DNA from: Clostridium sp. MCC353
Lineage (GTDB): Bacteria > Bacillota > Clostridia > Lachnospirales > Lachnospiraceae
DNA: 49,661 nucleotides
Direction of reading: 5' to 3'
Assembly (NCBI RefSeq): GCF_018785315.1
Contig: NZ_WQPN01000113.1
Location: 1-49,661 of the forward strand
Shown here one piece after another: positions 33,260-42,463 of this stretch; within the stretch, counting starts at the first letter, position 1, and the number at the start of each line of letters is the position of its first letter. Below the pieces are notes generated by a model. That model ran no database searches and was not told the DNA's origin. It was given only the letters and a program-made list of their open reading frames with translations. The translations under genes were made by a program, and so were the position numbers.

Positions 33260-33796
33260 CTACATCAGCATAACCACCAGATTCGGTATCACCATAGCCA
33301 TAAACACCGCATAGACCAAATCCAGCCACATCATGGAACCCAGCGCCCCCAGATACACCAGCCCGATCACCGGCGCAGTCACAACCTTAACCGCCGGATT
33401 CACATCCGGATTCTTCAGTATGGCCTGTACCATCACCTTGGCGTCTCCCGTACTTGGAAATGCATGCATTAAAATCGAAACTCCCAGCCACCCCAGCAGA
33501 AGCGTCAGCGGATTCTTATAGATCTCAAACCGGAACAATTCAATAGCCGCCGGAAATACAATCAGCATCCCCAGAATGGTATTTACGAAAAATGGCCCCG
33601 TAGAGATCAAAAATGACGCCAGCGGCTTTTCCGTCGGCTCATGTGCCACATACCCCGCCGGATTTTTAGCCTGAAAATACACCACATCATAAACCGGAAC
33701 CCTCATAATCCTGCAGAATAACTGATGGGCGAATTCATGAACGATTACTCCCGGAAACGTCAGCAGTGAAATCAAAAAACCAGGTATGATAATCAT
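33260..33796 (-). CDS. Membrane zinc metalloprotease-like protein (DUF3267-type)
   Basis: A 178-residue polytopic membrane protein with the zincin motif H20-E-F-A-H24 in the first membrane segment and later helices containing STGPFFVNTILGMLIVF and AFPSTGDAKVMVQ. The Asp in the last stretch could be the third zinc ligand, as in site-2-type proteases. I recognise it as the DUF3267/small M50-like class, whose substrates are unknown. It lies 12 bases after the TPR gene on the same strand, so the two are an operon. Confidence 0.75.
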   Translation of the reverse strand: MIIIPGFLISLLTFPGVIVHEFAHQLFCRIMRVPVYDVVYFQAKNPAGYVAHEPTEKPLASFLISTGPFFVNTILGMLIVFPAAIELFRFEIYKNPLTLLLGWLGVSILMHAFPSTGDAKVMVQAILKNPDVNPAVKVVTAPVIGLVYLGALGSMMWLDLVYAVFMAMVIPNLVVMLM

Positions 33797-33808
33797 ATCT
33801 TTCTCCCC

Positions 33809-34876
33809 CTATTCTTCATCTACATAATAATCGTGCAGGGAAACGCTGCCGTCCAGATAACTGTCAAACTCCTCATCGAACACCTGGCCCGCTTCCTCAA
33901 ACTGCTTTTTCATGGTTTCAGCTTCCTCTGCCCTTCCGTTTTCCATCAGCGCGATGAGCAGAGTTTCCTTGACATACATCCCTTCCGGGTCTTCTTCATA
34001 GGATCTTTGAACATATTGCAGACCCTGTTCCATATCGCCTTCCAGCATACAGAGGATTCCCATGGCCCGCAGGGCCGCCGGATCGCTTTTATCCCTGTCC
34101 AAAATGTTCTGATAAAGCTCTCTGGCCCCTTCAAAATCACCGGCACGGCGTTTTAAGGTTCCCAAAGCGGAGGAAAGCATTGTGAGATTGGGATCTTCCT
34201 TAATCCCCGCTTCCAGGTATTGTTCCGCCTCAGCCGGATCAGTTGACATATTGCCCAGATAGTAATAGATCAGCGCCGGATACTGTTCCGGATCATCCAC
34301 ACACGCCAGAAGCTCCCGCTTCAAAGACGCCATGATCTCTTCTTCCGATTGATTCACATCCAAATTCTGGCTGATCTCATCCATCTTATCATAGGTATTG
34401 TAATATCTGGTTAAGCGGTCTGTATACATGTTCATCTTTGCGTAGGTACTGTCATTCACCTCTTTCCCAACCATGTATTCATTAATCAGATAGCCGCCGA
34501 AATCATAATATCCATAGTCCATTGCCAGTTCAATGGCCAGTTCTGCCGCGGGAACAGAATCCGGATAGGTTTCCAGCACTTTTAACATGCCGGTCAGCGC
34601 TTCATATACTTCACCGCTTTGGGCCTCCGCCTTGGCCGACTGGTAGATTTTGTAACAGCTTAACGTTTTGGGAACCCTGATCAGGGCCGCACCCAGGAGC
34701 AGTATGATAATAATTGCCGCAGGTATCATTTTCTTGGGAAACGGATATTTGATCTGTTCCTCCCTGCACTCCTTACACAGAATCGAATTGCTGTTTTCCG
34801 TCAGATCGATCCGCCTGACATGGCATTTCCTGCAAAGCTGCGATTCCGGTATTGTGTAATACTCATTTTCTTCCAT
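33809..34876 (-). CDS. Zinc-ribbon, membrane-anchored TPR protein
   Basis: 355 residues. An N-terminal zinc ribbon (CRKC at 15-18 and CKEC at 34-37) is followed by a single membrane helix (about 50-66) and a series of tetratricopeptide repeats. PNLTMLSSALGTLKRRAGDFEGARELYQ and DPAALRAMGILCMLEGDMEQGLQYV are the clearest. TPR arrays are protein-binding scaffolds; partners are unknown. It is co-transcribed with the downstream membrane protease, so it could present substrates to it (inference). A GATATGGAA context precedes the ATG, with a weak ribosome binding site. Confidence 0.78.
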   Translation of the reverse strand: MEENEYYTIPESQLCRKCHVRRIDLTENSNSILCKECREEQIKYPFPKKMIPAAIIIILLLGAALIRVPKTLSCYKIYQSAKAEAQSGEVYEALTGMLKVLETYPDSVPAAELAIELAMDYGYYDFGGYLINEYMVGKEVNDSTYAKMNMYTDRLTRYYNTYDKMDEISQNLDVNQSEEEIMASLKRELLACVDDPEQYPALIYYYLGNMSTDPAEAEQYLEAGIKEDPNLTMLSSALGTLKRRAGDFEGARELYQNILDRDKSDPAALRAMGILCMLEGDMEQGLQYVQRSYEEDPEGMYVKETLLIALMENGRAEEAETMKKQFEEAGQVFDEEFDSYLDGSVSLHDYYVDEE

Positions 34877-35049
34877 ATCCCCTACCGCCTTTTCTTATTC
34901 TTATGATAAGTATACGGTGTATTGTGGAAAATGTAAATAATCTGAGGTGAAATACCCCCATCTGGTGTTCGCGCTGAAATGGCCCTTACCGGCAGCGGCC
35001 GCGTTATAATCCAGTTCCATATCAGCGCTGAAACAGCCCAAATCAGCGT

Positions 35050-35517
35050 CTACGCAGTAATTTCCCGTATCAGGTTCACCATCTCAACAGCCCCCACGGC
35101 GCATTCAAATCCTTTGTTACCCGCTTTCGTGCCGGCACGTTCAATGGCCTGTTCAATGGTTTCGGTGGTCAGAACTCCAAACATAACCGGAACCTGGCTG
35201 TTTAAGGCTGCACCCGCAATCCCTTTGGAAACCTCGCTGCACACATACTCGTAATGAGAGGTATTTCCCCGGATCACCGCCCCCAGGCAGATCACTGCGT
35301 CATATTTGCCGCTCTGAGCCATTTTAGATGCGATCAGGGGTATTTCAAATGCCCCCGGAACCCAGGCTGCCTCAATGTGATCTTCCTCCACATTATGGCG
35401 TTTCAGCCCGTCCACCGCTCCTGATAATAATTTTGAGGTTATGAATTCATTGAAACGGGATACTACAATCCCAACCCTGATTCCATCCGATACCAAATTA
35501 CCTTCATAAATTTTCAT
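35050..35517 (-). CDS. ribH: 6,7-dimethyl-8-ribityllumazine synthase
   Basis: 155 residues. Condenses the pyrimidine product of RibD with the four-carbon phosphate made by RibBA to give lumazine, the step before riboflavin. Recognisable by [38 protein letters not shown] and [23 protein letters not shown] precedes the start. Last gene of the leftward riboflavin operon. Confidence 0.96.
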   Translation of the reverse strand: MKIYEGNLVSDGIRVGIVVSRFNEFITSKLLSGAVDGLKRHNVEEDHIEAAWVPGAFEIPLIASKMAQSGKYDAVICLGAVIRGNTSHYEYVCSEVSKGIAGAALNSQVPVMFGVLTTETIEQAIERAGTKAGNKGFECAVGAVEMVNLIREITA

Positions 35518-35533
35518 TATACAATTCCTCCGT

Positions 35534-36733
35534 TTAATAATTTAAAATGTGTCCCATGCGCTTTTGTTTTGTCTTCAGATAAAAAAGATCTTCTTCGGTC
35601 GGCTCCATCTGAATGGGTACCCGTTCTATAATTTCCAGACCGAAACCGGAAAGTCCGTAAACTTTATCCGGATTATTGGTCATAAGCCGCAGGGTTTTGG
35701 CCCCCAGATCCCTTAAAATCTGGGCTCCGATGTAATATTCCCTTAAATCCCCGGCGAATCCCAGGGCCAGGTTGGCATCCAGCGTGTCCATGCCTCTATC
35801 CTGGAGCTGATACGCTTTCAGTTTATTGACCAGGCCGATTCCCCGGCCTTCCTGTCTCATGTACAGAAGCACGCCCCGGCCCTCATTTTCAATCTGCTTT
35901 AGGGCAGAAGCCAGCTGCTGGCCGCAGTCGCACCGTTTCGAACCAAATGCATCCCCGGTCAGGCACTCCGAATGAACGCGGCACAAAAGATCCCGGCCGT
36001 CTCCGATCCCGCCCTTTACCAGCGCCACATGGTGTTCCCCATTCAAACGGTTTACATAACAATGCGCCATGAACTCACCATACCGGGTGGGCATCCGGGT
36101 TACGGCCGCTAAATCTACCAAACATTCCTTCTGCTTCCGGTAGGTCTGGAGATCTTTGATGGTGATCATTTTCAGGTTCCATTTTTCGGCTAATTCAATT
36201 AATTCCGGCGTTCTCATCATGGTTCCGTCATCCCTCATGATTTCACAGCACAGGCCGCATTCCTTCAAACCGGCCAGCCGCATTAGATCCACCGCTGCCT
36301 CCGTATGGCCAGGCCGTTCTAAAACCCCGTTTTTCCTGGCCGCCAGGGGGAACATGTGGCCCGGACGCCGGAAATCTTCCGGACGGGCGCCTTCTTCCAC
36401 ACATTTCATAGCCGTCAGACTGCGTTCAGCCGCTGAAATGCCTGTAGTGGTGCCGATATAATCGATGGATACGGTAAATGCGGTGCTGTGGTTATCCGTA
36501 TTATCCGAAACCATCTGGGGGAGCTGGAGCCCGGCACATAACTCCAGGCTCATGGGCATACAGATCAGCCCTTTTCCGTGCACTGCCATGAAATTCACAT
36601 TTTCCGTGGTCGCAGACTGGGCCGCACAGATGAAATCTCCTTCATTTTCCCTGTCCTCGTCATCTGTCACCAAAATAATTCTGCCGTTTTTAAGTTCCTC
36701 TAAAGCTTCTTCAATCCTGCTGTACTGAAACAT
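35534..36733 (-). CDS. ribBA: Bifunctional DHBP synthase / GTP cyclohydrolase II
   Basis: 399 residues. The N-terminal domain (about 1-200) makes 3,4-dihydroxy-2-butanone 4-phosphate from ribulose 5-phosphate; [11 protein letters not shown] (24-34) binds metal and phosphate. The C-terminal domain opens GTP; its zinc cysteines are in [19 protein letters not shown] and the arginine region is [11 protein letters not shown]. The two products feed RibD and RibH respectively. GGCGG lies upstream. It follows ribE by 15 bases and precedes ribH by 16, so all are in one transcript. Confidence 0.96.
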   Translation of the reverse strand: MFQYSRIEEALEELKNGRIILVTDDEDRENEGDFICAAQSATTENVNFMAVHGKGLICMPMSLELCAGLQLPQMVSDNTDNHSTAFTVSIDYIGTTTGISAAERSLTAMKCVEEGARPEDFRRPGHMFPLAARKNGVLERPGHTEAAVDLMRLAGLKECGLCCEIMRDDGTMMRTPELIELAEKWNLKMITIKDLQTYRKQKECLVDLAAVTRMPTRYGEFMAHCYVNRLNGEHHVALVKGGIGDGRDLLCRVHSECLTGDAFGSKRCDCGQQLASALKQIENEGRGVLLYMRQEGRGIGLVNKLKAYQLQDRGMDTLDANLALGFAGDLREYYIGAQILRDLGAKTLRLMTNNPDKVYGLSGFGLEIIERVPIQMEPTEEDLFYLKTKQKRMGHILNY

Positions 36734-36748
36734 TATTCTACCGCCTTT

Positions 36749-37561
36749 CTAAAATCCATATTTTGCTAAAAATTCCGCTGTGATGCCATATTCACTGTTT
36801 TTGCTGTTTCTGCCGTTTTCCATGCTTTTGCCATTTTGGCCATTTTCCCCGTTTTTGCTGTTTTTGCCGTTTTTACCATTTTTGCTGTTTTCCCCGTTTT
36901 TGCTGTTTTCCCCGTTTTTGCTGTTTTCACCGTTTTTGCCATTTTCAACGTTTTTGCCATTTTCAACGTTTTCCGGGCTATTTACCAGGCGGCCGATATA
37001 CTTCCCTACGCAGTCATTTTCCAAATTCACCACATCTCCCGGCCGTTTTTCGGACAGAATTGTTTCGGACATGGTGTGGGGTATTACGGAGATGCAAAAG
37101 GTGTCCTTCTTCACATCCGCAACAGTCAGGCTGATCCCATCCACCGCCACGGATCCTTTCTCTATGATGTATCTCATGATATTTGCGTCCGTTTTAACGG
37201 TATACCAAACCGCAATTCCGTCTTTTTCCGTCCTCAATATAGTCCCTGTGCCGTCGATATGACCGGTTACGATATGGCCTCCGAACCGGCCGTCTGCTGC
37301 CATGGCCCGTTCCAGATTCACCCGGCTTCCGGGTATCAAGCGGGCTAAAGACGACCGGTTCATGGTTTCGTGCATCACGTCGGCACGGAAACCCCTGCCG
37401 TCCAGCCATGTTACCGTGAGGCAGACGCCGTTGACCGCGATGCTGTCACCTGCCCCGGTCCCTTCCAGCACTTTTTTGCAGTTGACCTCCACCATGCAGA
37501 AATCTGCTCCTCTGCGGAGTTCCTTTACCGTTCCAATCTCTTCTACGATTCCTGTAAACAC
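36749..37561 (-). CDS. ribE: Riboflavin synthase alpha chain with an Asn/Gly/Lys repeat insertion
   Basis: 270 residues against the usual 200-220. Two lumazine-binding beta-barrels: first from MFTGIVEEIG with VNGVCLTV, second from about 100 (GHIDGTG, VDGISLTV). Dismutates two lumazines to riboflavin. Between GRLVN (191-194) and the normal C-terminal ending GITAEFLAKYGF lies a ~63-residue low-complexity insertion (about 195-258) of NGENSK/NGKNVE units. In known structures the C-terminal helix forms the trimer interface, so the insertion makes a long flexible loop before it. The start is GTG at 37561, overlapping ribD by 19 bases, implying translational coupling. Confidence 0.93.
   Translation of the reverse strand: MFTGIVEEIGTVKELRRGADFCMVEVNCKKVLEGTGAGDSIAVNGVCLTVTWLDGRGFRADVMHETMNRSSLARLIPGSRVNLERAMAADGRFGGHIVTGHIDGTGTILRTEKDGIAVWYTVKTDANIMRYIIEKGSVAVDGISLTVADVKKDTFCISVIPHTMSETILSEKRPGDVVNLENDCVGKYIGRLVNSPENVENGKNVENGKNGENSKNGENSKNGENSKNGKNGKNSKNGENGQNGKSMENGRNSKNSEYGITAEFLAKYGF
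36788..36979 (-). repeat. Low-complexity coding repeat in ribE
   Basis: About 190 bases of imperfect 9- to 18-base repeats encoding Asn-Gly-Lys/Glu-Asn-Ser units. The repeat keeps all reading frames open, so spurious frames appear on both strands here. Unit number is probably variable between strains. Confidence 0.9.
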
Positions 37562-38688
37562 GATTTTTTCACCTTCCCTTCTATCAGCCAGTCACCGCCA
37601 ATCTGCCTTGTGGATATCTGGTCCAGGTAAAATGCCTGGTCTGGCCGCTCCACTCCCACTCCCCCTACAGGGGTTTTTGCGCCTGTGCCTCCAAACAGTT
37701 TGGGGGCTATGTATGCCTGCACCTTATTTACAATGCCGGATTCCAATGCAGACCAGTTAAGATTACCCCCGCCTTCCATAAAAATACTGTCGATCTCCAA
37801 TTTTGCCAGCATTTTCATCAGTTCACGAAGATCGACGCGGCCATTCTTAGGCGCTGTATGCAGAATCTTTATCCCGCATTTCCGGTACGCCTCTTCCTTT
37901 TCCCGGTTTTGGCAGCAGCTTGCCAGAATTGTGGGAATCTCTGCCGCCGTGGCCGCGATCCGGGATTCTAACGGCATCCGCAGATTGGAATCACAGATGA
38001 TCCTGACCGGATTTTTGCCGCCCTGAATCCGGCAGTTGAGCATGGGATCATCCGCCAATACAGTTCCTACCCCGGTCATAACAGAGCTGTAACGGCTGCG
38101 ACATTGGTGGACATAATGTCTGGCTTCTTCTCCGGTTATCCATTTGGAATCCCCTGAAACCGCTGCGATTTTCCCATCCAGCGTCATGGCGTACTTTAAA
38201 ACCACATAGGGCGTACCCGTGCTGATGTAGTGCATAAAAACCTCATTCAGCCGGTCACACCGTTCCTTCAGCACCCCTGTAACCACCTCAATTCCCCTGT
38301 CCCGCAGCATGCGGATGCCATTTCCCGCCACAAGCGGATTAGGGTCCCGGGACCCCACAATCACCCTGGCGATCCGGCTCTGCAGAATCGCCTCTGTGCA
38401 GGGAGGGGTACTCCCGTGGTGGCAGCACGGTTCCAGTGTTACATAAAGATCCGCCCCTTCCGGCGATTCCCGGCAGTCCGCCAAAGCATTCCGCTCCGCA
38501 TGGGCCTGCCCGCAGGCTTTGTGATATCCCGTGCCGATAATCCTGCCCTCCTTCACCACCACCGCGCCCACCATTGGGTTGGGACTGACAAAACCGGCTC
38601 CTTTTTCCGCCAGTTCCAGGGCCAGGGCCATGTATTTTTCTTCATTTTTCAGGCCGTACTGTTCTTTATGGTTTTCTTTGTTTTCCAC
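37543..38688 (-). CDS. ribD: Bifunctional diaminohydroxyphosphoribosylaminopyrimidine deaminase / reductase
   Basis: About 381 residues. The N-terminal zinc deaminase shows HAERNAL and PCCHHGSTPPCTEAI; the C-terminal NADPH reductase shows LKYAMTLDGKIA and IFMEGGGNLNWSAL. Carries out the second and third steps from GTP toward lumazine. The start is uncertain: the GTG at 38688 is preferred because TGAGGAG lies close upstream; the frame is open to 38730, and the ATG at the MALALELAEKG stretch (about 38631) would better match short homologues but lacks a clear ribosome binding site. First gene of the operon, behind the FMN riboswitch and a second terminator. Confidence 0.92.
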   Translation of the reverse strand: MENKENHKEQYGLKNEEKYMALALELAEKGAGFVSPNPMVGAVVVKEGRIIGTGYHKACGQAHAERNALADCRESPEGADLYVTLEPCCHHGSTPPCTEAILQSRIARVIVGSRDPNPLVAGNGIRMLRDRGIEVVTGVLKERCDRLNEVFMHYISTGTPYVVLKYAMTLDGKIAAVSGDSKWITGEEARHYVHQCRSRYSSVMTGVGTVLADDPMLNCRIQGGKNPVRIICDSNLRMPLESRIAATAAEIPTILASCCQNREKEEAYRKCGIKILHTAPKNGRVDLRELMKMLAKLEIDSIFMEGGGNLNWSALESGIVNKVQAYIAPKLFGGTGAKTPVGGVGVERPDQAFYLDQISTRQIGGDWLIEGKVKKSCLQES

Positions 38689-38746
38689 TCTGCTCCTCAC
38701 TTTCTCCGCATTTAATTTTCTTATTCCCACCGTTACAACGCAAAAA

Positions 38747-38774
38747 TACCCTGAATCAATTAAAATTCAGGGTA
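38747..38774 (-). terminator. Second terminator in the riboflavin leader
   Basis: TACCCTGAAT and ATTCAGGGTA form a perfect 10-bp stem, followed leftward by TTTTTG. It lies about 60 bases before ribD and 150 bases after the riboswitch terminator, so transcription must pass it too. Confidence 0.8.
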
Positions 38775-38885
38775 TCTGTGTATGGAACGGTCAGGATTGC
38801 AGCTAAAGACTCATCCGGGCGGCAGGCCGCTTCAGCGACATAATTCCCCGCCGCCGTAGTGCGATCCTGCCCGGAGGGCTTTTTT

Positions 38886-38951
38886 ATTTCATAGGATGAA
38901 CTTTCCTATGAAATAAAAAATGCCCTGAAATGAGAAATCTCATTCCAGGGC
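38886..38951 (-). terminator. Riboswitch expression platform and adjoining hairpin
   Basis: The stem at 38922-38951 (GCCCTG.AATGAGA / TCTCATT.CAGGGC) is followed leftward by ATTTTTTATTT, a good intrinsic terminator for FMN-controlled attenuation. Immediately beyond, 38886-38896 and 38904-38914 form a further perfect 11-bp AT-rich hairpin. Confidence 0.85.
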
Positions 38952-38995
38952 AAATCAAAAATACAGCGTTAAACAGTAATCACGCAATCCTAATT

Positions 38996-39102
38996 ATCTT
39001 CTTTCATCCAGACTATACTGTCGGCCTCGGAATCTCACCGAATCCTGCCTTGCGGCTCGTGGGCTATACCACCGGTAGGGAATTACACCCTGCCCTGAAG
39101 AT
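38996..39102 (-). promoter_or_regulatory. FMN riboswitch (RFN element)
   Basis: The leftward strand reads ATCTTCAGGGCAGGGTG, then CCCTACCGGTGGTATAGCCC, then GATTCGGTGAGATTCCGAGG and ends CCGACAGTATAGTCTGGATG AAAG, matching the conserved FMN aptamer. It senses flavin mononucleotide and turns off the ribD-ribE-ribBA-ribH operon by transcription termination. Confidence 0.97.
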
Positions 39103-39251
39103 TTTATTATTAAATTATTGATACATAGTAGCACATATTTATTGGGATTACAAGTATTTAACTGAATTTAACAGATAAATCAACCATTTTCAACTTCAAT
39201 TTTAAATCTCTATGTGATCTCTAAAACCCATTTATACACCAGCGTTTTTCA

Positions 39252-40529
39252 TTAAAGCGGAAACGCAAGAGGAATGAAAATCATAGAGCCGATGATACTC
39301 ACGATGGTGAGTCCAATACCCGGAACAAAGAAATCTCGTACAGTTAAATTGCCCGGAGCAATCAACAATGTATTCGTTCCAGAACCATAAGGTGTCAGGA
39401 AAGGCATGGATGCCCCTACACAAATTGCCACACCAATTGCTACCGGGTTTACCCCCAGTGTCTGAGCAATGGGAAGAAAAACAGGGGTGAGGAGGGCGGC
39501 CGCACCAGTATTGGACATGAGGTTGGTTAAAATACAGGTAATCACCAGTACAGCCAAAAGTACAATCATTTTGCTTGGATTATCACCCAGGAAGGCTATA
39601 AAGCCGTTGGCAATAGCTGCCGCCAGTCCGCTCTTACTGACACCGGTAGCCAATGTCATGAGACCAGAAACAATAAACAGCGTTGATAAGTCGATGGACT
39701 CAAAAAACTCTTTTTCGTTGATACAGTTGGTCAAACGCAGGACCACAACACCAATACCAGCCACAAAGTACATGGGGAAACGGTCTAAATCCAAAGCCAT
39801 AGCCACAAAAACAGCAGCCAGCACGATTACAGTAATAGAAGCCTTTCTGGTATTAAAATTCTCGTCATCCTTGGATTTCGCCGTAAGTCTCTGAATATAC
39901 TCTTGATTAGACGTGTCACCGTTACGAAGCAGTCTTTTTCCAATCAGCAGGAAATAGATAATAAACAGTATACAGAGAGGAAGGCCAACCTTTCCCAACT
40001 CAAAAAATGAAAGGAAGGGTACATCAGCATTTTCCAGTACACCGGCCACGACCACATTGCTGGCGGCGCCAACAAGGGTCAGGTTACAACCGATGCTGGC
40101 GGCAAAGGACAGCGGGATCAGCTGACGGGAAACAGAGATATTGGCCTCAAGGCAAATGCTGATTACGATCGGGAGCAGTACGGCAACCACAGCAACGCCG
40201 CTGCATACAGCAGACAAAATCAGAGCAACGATGACCACGGCAATCATGATACGGGATTCCGATTTGCCCACGATCTTAACGATAGCCTGTGCCATCTTCT
40301 TTGCCACACCGACATGAAACAGGGCATATCCTAACACAATCATGGTCATAACCAGCGCAACGGTTGTGCCGCCCATAGGCGAAAACACATCAGCAGGGCT
40401 TACCGCACCAACCAGGGCCAGAGCAATGGCGGCAGTCATGGAAACCAAGCCGCCGGGAGCAATATTGAAGATGAAGCCTAAAGTAGTCGCAATCAGGATA
40501 ATTAATGTGAGAATAGCAGTCGTACCCAT
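39252..40529 (-). CDS. SLC13/DASS-type dicarboxylate or sugar-acid transporter
   Basis: A 425-residue inner-membrane carrier with about 10-12 hydrophobic helices. Family marks are the paired hairpin regions SFAASIGCNLTLVGAASNVV (N-terminal half) and LMSNTGAAALLTPVFLPIAQ (C-terminal half). The start at 40529 follows GAGGAGG; the frame is open to 40583 across the aldolase stop. It is the last gene of a dehydrogenase-aldolase-transporter operon, four bases after the aldolase ends. The gene set parallels the glucarate system (GarR, GarL, GarP), so a C4-C6 dicarboxylate or aldarate is the likely cargo. Confidence 0.85.
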   Translation of the reverse strand: MGTTAILTLIILIATTLGFIFNIAPGGLVSMTAAIALALVGAVSPADVFSPMGGTTVALVMTMIVLGYALFHVGVAKKMAQAIVKIVGKSESRIMIAVVIVALILSAVCSGVAVVAVLLPIVISICLEANISVSRQLIPLSFAASIGCNLTLVGAASNVVVAGVLENADVPFLSFFELGKVGLPLCILFIIYFLLIGKRLLRNGDTSNQEYIQRLTAKSKDDENFNTRKASITVIVLAAVFVAMALDLDRFPMYFVAGIGVVVLRLTNCINEKEFFESIDLSTLFIVSGLMTLATGVSKSGLAAAIANGFIAFLGDNPSKMIVLLAVLVITCILTNLMSNTGAAALLTPVFLPIAQTLGVNPVAIGVAICVGASMPFLTPYGSGTNTLLIAPGNLTVRDFFVPGIGLTIVSIIGSMIFIPLAFPL

Positions 40530-40533
40530 ATTA

Positions 40534-41328
40534 TCAATCCTCCTCTTTCTCCGCAATAAAACCATCCACTGTCTCCCGAACATCCTTCATGCCGCTGAAC
40601 AGCATTGCAGCATCAGCGCCCAGGACGAAGAGATCCAGCTCATTTTTGAATTTTTCACACAGACCTTTGCCTGCAGCCATAGCAAATCCCTTATTGTGTC
40701 GCTTGGCGGCATCGCTGACCTTCTTAATGGCCTCCAACTCCTTGGGATTAGTCAGGTCACCAGGAATGCCCAAAGCAACAGAGAGATCGTTTGGCCCTAT
40801 GAACAGCATATCAATCCCGTCCACAGCCGCAATTTCGTCCACGTTGTCCACACCATCCAAAGTTTCAATCTGGACGATGACCAGGATTCGTTCATTGGCC
40901 TCCTTCATCAGCTCCACATGCCTGGCAAAGGAGGTGTACTGGGTATGGCCGCTGCTGGATGTATACCCCCTGCTGCCAATATCCGGATACTTGGCGTAAA
41001 AAGCGATTTTCCGGGCATACTCTGCCGTACCAACCATAGGCACCACAATGCCGGAAGCACCAGCGTCCAGTGTGCGTGAAACAAAGTCCTTGGTTCCCTC
41101 TGGAATACGGACGATGGCAGGAACCTCTAAGGCATTAGCGGTGGACAAAAGATCGTGAAGGGTCTCTATGTTGTATGCACCATGTTCCGCGTCGAATACC
41201 ACGCAATCGAGACCGGCTTCTTTGGCAATATAGAAAATTGCGGGATTTCTCTCAATACGAACGAATGTACCAGCCAGTTTCTTACCTTTAGCAATTTCTT
41301 TTCGGAGATTTACAAATTCTCTTATCAT
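40534..41328 (-). CDS. HpcH/HpaI-family class II aldolase
   Basis: A 264-residue TIM-barrel aldolase that cleaves 2-keto-3-deoxy or 2-keto-4-hydroxy acids to pyruvate plus an aldehyde. Metal-binding and active-site regions are CVVFDAEHG, VPMVGTAEYARK, IVQIETLDGVDNVDEIAA and DMLFIGPNDLS. The start overlaps the dehydrogenase stop by four bases (ATGA). With the adjacent hydroxyacid dehydrogenase it could form a GarL/GarR-like pair: aldol cleavage gives tartronate semialdehyde, which the dehydrogenase reduces. This is inference from neighbourhood. Confidence 0.88.
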   Translation of the reverse strand: MIREFVNLRKEIAKGKKLAGTFVRIERNPAIFYIAKEAGLDCVVFDAEHGAYNIETLHDLLSTANALEVPAIVRIPEGTKDFVSRTLDAGASGIVVPMVGTAEYARKIAFYAKYPDIGSRGYTSSSGHTQYTSFARHVELMKEANERILVIVQIETLDGVDNVDEIAAVDGIDMLFIGPNDLSVALGIPGDLTNPKELEAIKKVSDAAKRHNKGFAMAAGKGLCEKFKNELDLFVLGADAAMLFSGMKDVRETVDGFIAEKEED

Positions 41329-42212
41329 TTTTTACCCTCCATTTTGCGTTTTACGGCGACGACCTCGTCATAAGTAGCTGGCCGCTCCTTGAAATAATCT
41401 GCAAAGCCTTGTTCGGTCATCCAGACAAACTTGTCCCGAACGGCCTGAGTCATGATGGAATTTTCCCCAAGGCTGTCCAGTGTCTTAACTACTTCCTCCA
41501 TCTCCTTGGAGAGGCGGACGTGATGAACCGCCGCCTGGGTTACAACGTAGTTACAGAATCCGTCAAAGGTCATCTGGTTGATGGTATTGATCAGGTCCTC
41601 CAGGACTGGTTTGGTCAGGCCGTACTTTTCTGTACAGAAAACAGTCTCGGAAATGAGGGCAATCATACCTTTAGAAAGAATACTCTTAAACATTTTCATA
41701 GCCGAGGCAGATCCGATTTTGCCCTCAACAACATGAATGTTCAAACCTGCTGCATTCAAACGCTGAGCAGTCACCCCAGCATCCGGTCCGCAGACATTAA
41801 TGGGTACCTGGGTCATTTTCGCAGGAACAGCGCCCATGACAGCACCCTCCACAAAAATACCCTCAGCTCCATCCAGAGCTGCAGCTATCTCCTCTTTGGT
41901 CTGTGGTGAGGTGGAGTTCAGGTCGATATAAACCTGGCCCGGACGGAGCAGGCTTTTGATGCTCTTGGCTACAGGCACCGCACTGCCAGCACTGGTCAGA
42001 CAGAACACGATCTCAACTTTCTCAAAAAGATCCTCCATGGAGTCTGCAAGAATGACGGAATTCTCCCTGGCCCTACAGGCGATCAGTTCCGCTCTCTCGT
42101 CCTCTTGGTTTACGGCCACATCAAAGGTGTATACCTGCACACTGCCTTCGATGAGGTTTTTAGTGAGGTAGTAGCCTGCCTCGCCAAAGCCGATGATTCC
42201 TAAGTTTAACAT
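41325..42212 (-). CDS. Beta-hydroxyacid dehydrogenase (tartronate semialdehyde reductase-like)
   Basis: A 295-residue NAD(P)-dependent dehydrogenase. The N-terminal Rossmann loop is LGIIGFGEAGYYL (3-15), followed by the family signature DLNSTSPQTKEEIA, the substrate-binding EGAVMGAVP region and the catalytic-lysine helix SAMKMFKSIL. The sequence deviates from classical GarR/GlxR (for example in the usual DAPVSGG stretch), so the exact semialdehyde is uncertain. GGAGG precedes the ATG. First gene of the leftward operon, divergent from the RpiR regulator across a palindrome-bearing interval. Confidence 0.85.
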   Translation of the reverse strand: MLNLGIIGFGEAGYYLTKNLIEGSVQVYTFDVAVNQEDERAELIACRARENSVILADSMEDLFEKVEIVFCLTSAGSAVPVAKSIKSLLRPGQVYIDLNSTSPQTKEEIAAALDGAEGIFVEGAVMGAVPAKMTQVPINVCGPDAGVTAQRLNAAGLNIHVVEGKIGSASAMKMFKSILSKGMIALISETVFCTEKYGLTKPVLEDLINTINQMTFDGFCNYVVTQAAVHHVRLSKEMEEVVKTLDSLGENSIMTQAVRDKFVWMTEQGFADYFKERPATYDEVVAVKRKMEGKK

Positions 42213-42282
42213 ACTTTTCTGTTCCTCCTTGTTATTTTAAAAAGCCGACTTTATGTTGCGTTTGTATTCTTATCATATTGAT

Positions 42283-42305
42283 ATATGTTGTAAATGTCAA
42301 CATAT
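42283..42305. promoter_or_regulatory. Candidate RpiR operator palindrome
   Basis: ATATGTTG-TAAATGT-CAACATAT, with perfect 8-bp arms, in the 251-base divergent interval. Related half-sites (TTTACAACAT near 42332-42341, GCAACATATTT near 42392-42402, GTTGCG near 42255-42260) lie around it, suggesting several binding sites for one regulator. Confidence 0.6.
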
Positions 42306-42463
42306 TTAGCGGTTTTTCGATATTTTTTGTCATAGTTTACAACATTTATTGTCGATAATTGTGACTTTTATACGAATATTTTGTTTGTATTCGCAACATA
42401 TTTGCAATCCAAAATAATATACGTTATAATCATGCTAAATAAAATGTAAAGGGGATCATAGAC

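Noticed and set aside
36780-37348. Rightward open frames opposite ribE encoding Phe/Leu-rich or Val/Phe-rich proteins
   Set aside because: They are the antisense of the low-complexity repeat, which lacks stop codons in several frames; they have no ribosome binding site and the leftward riboflavin synthase is certain.
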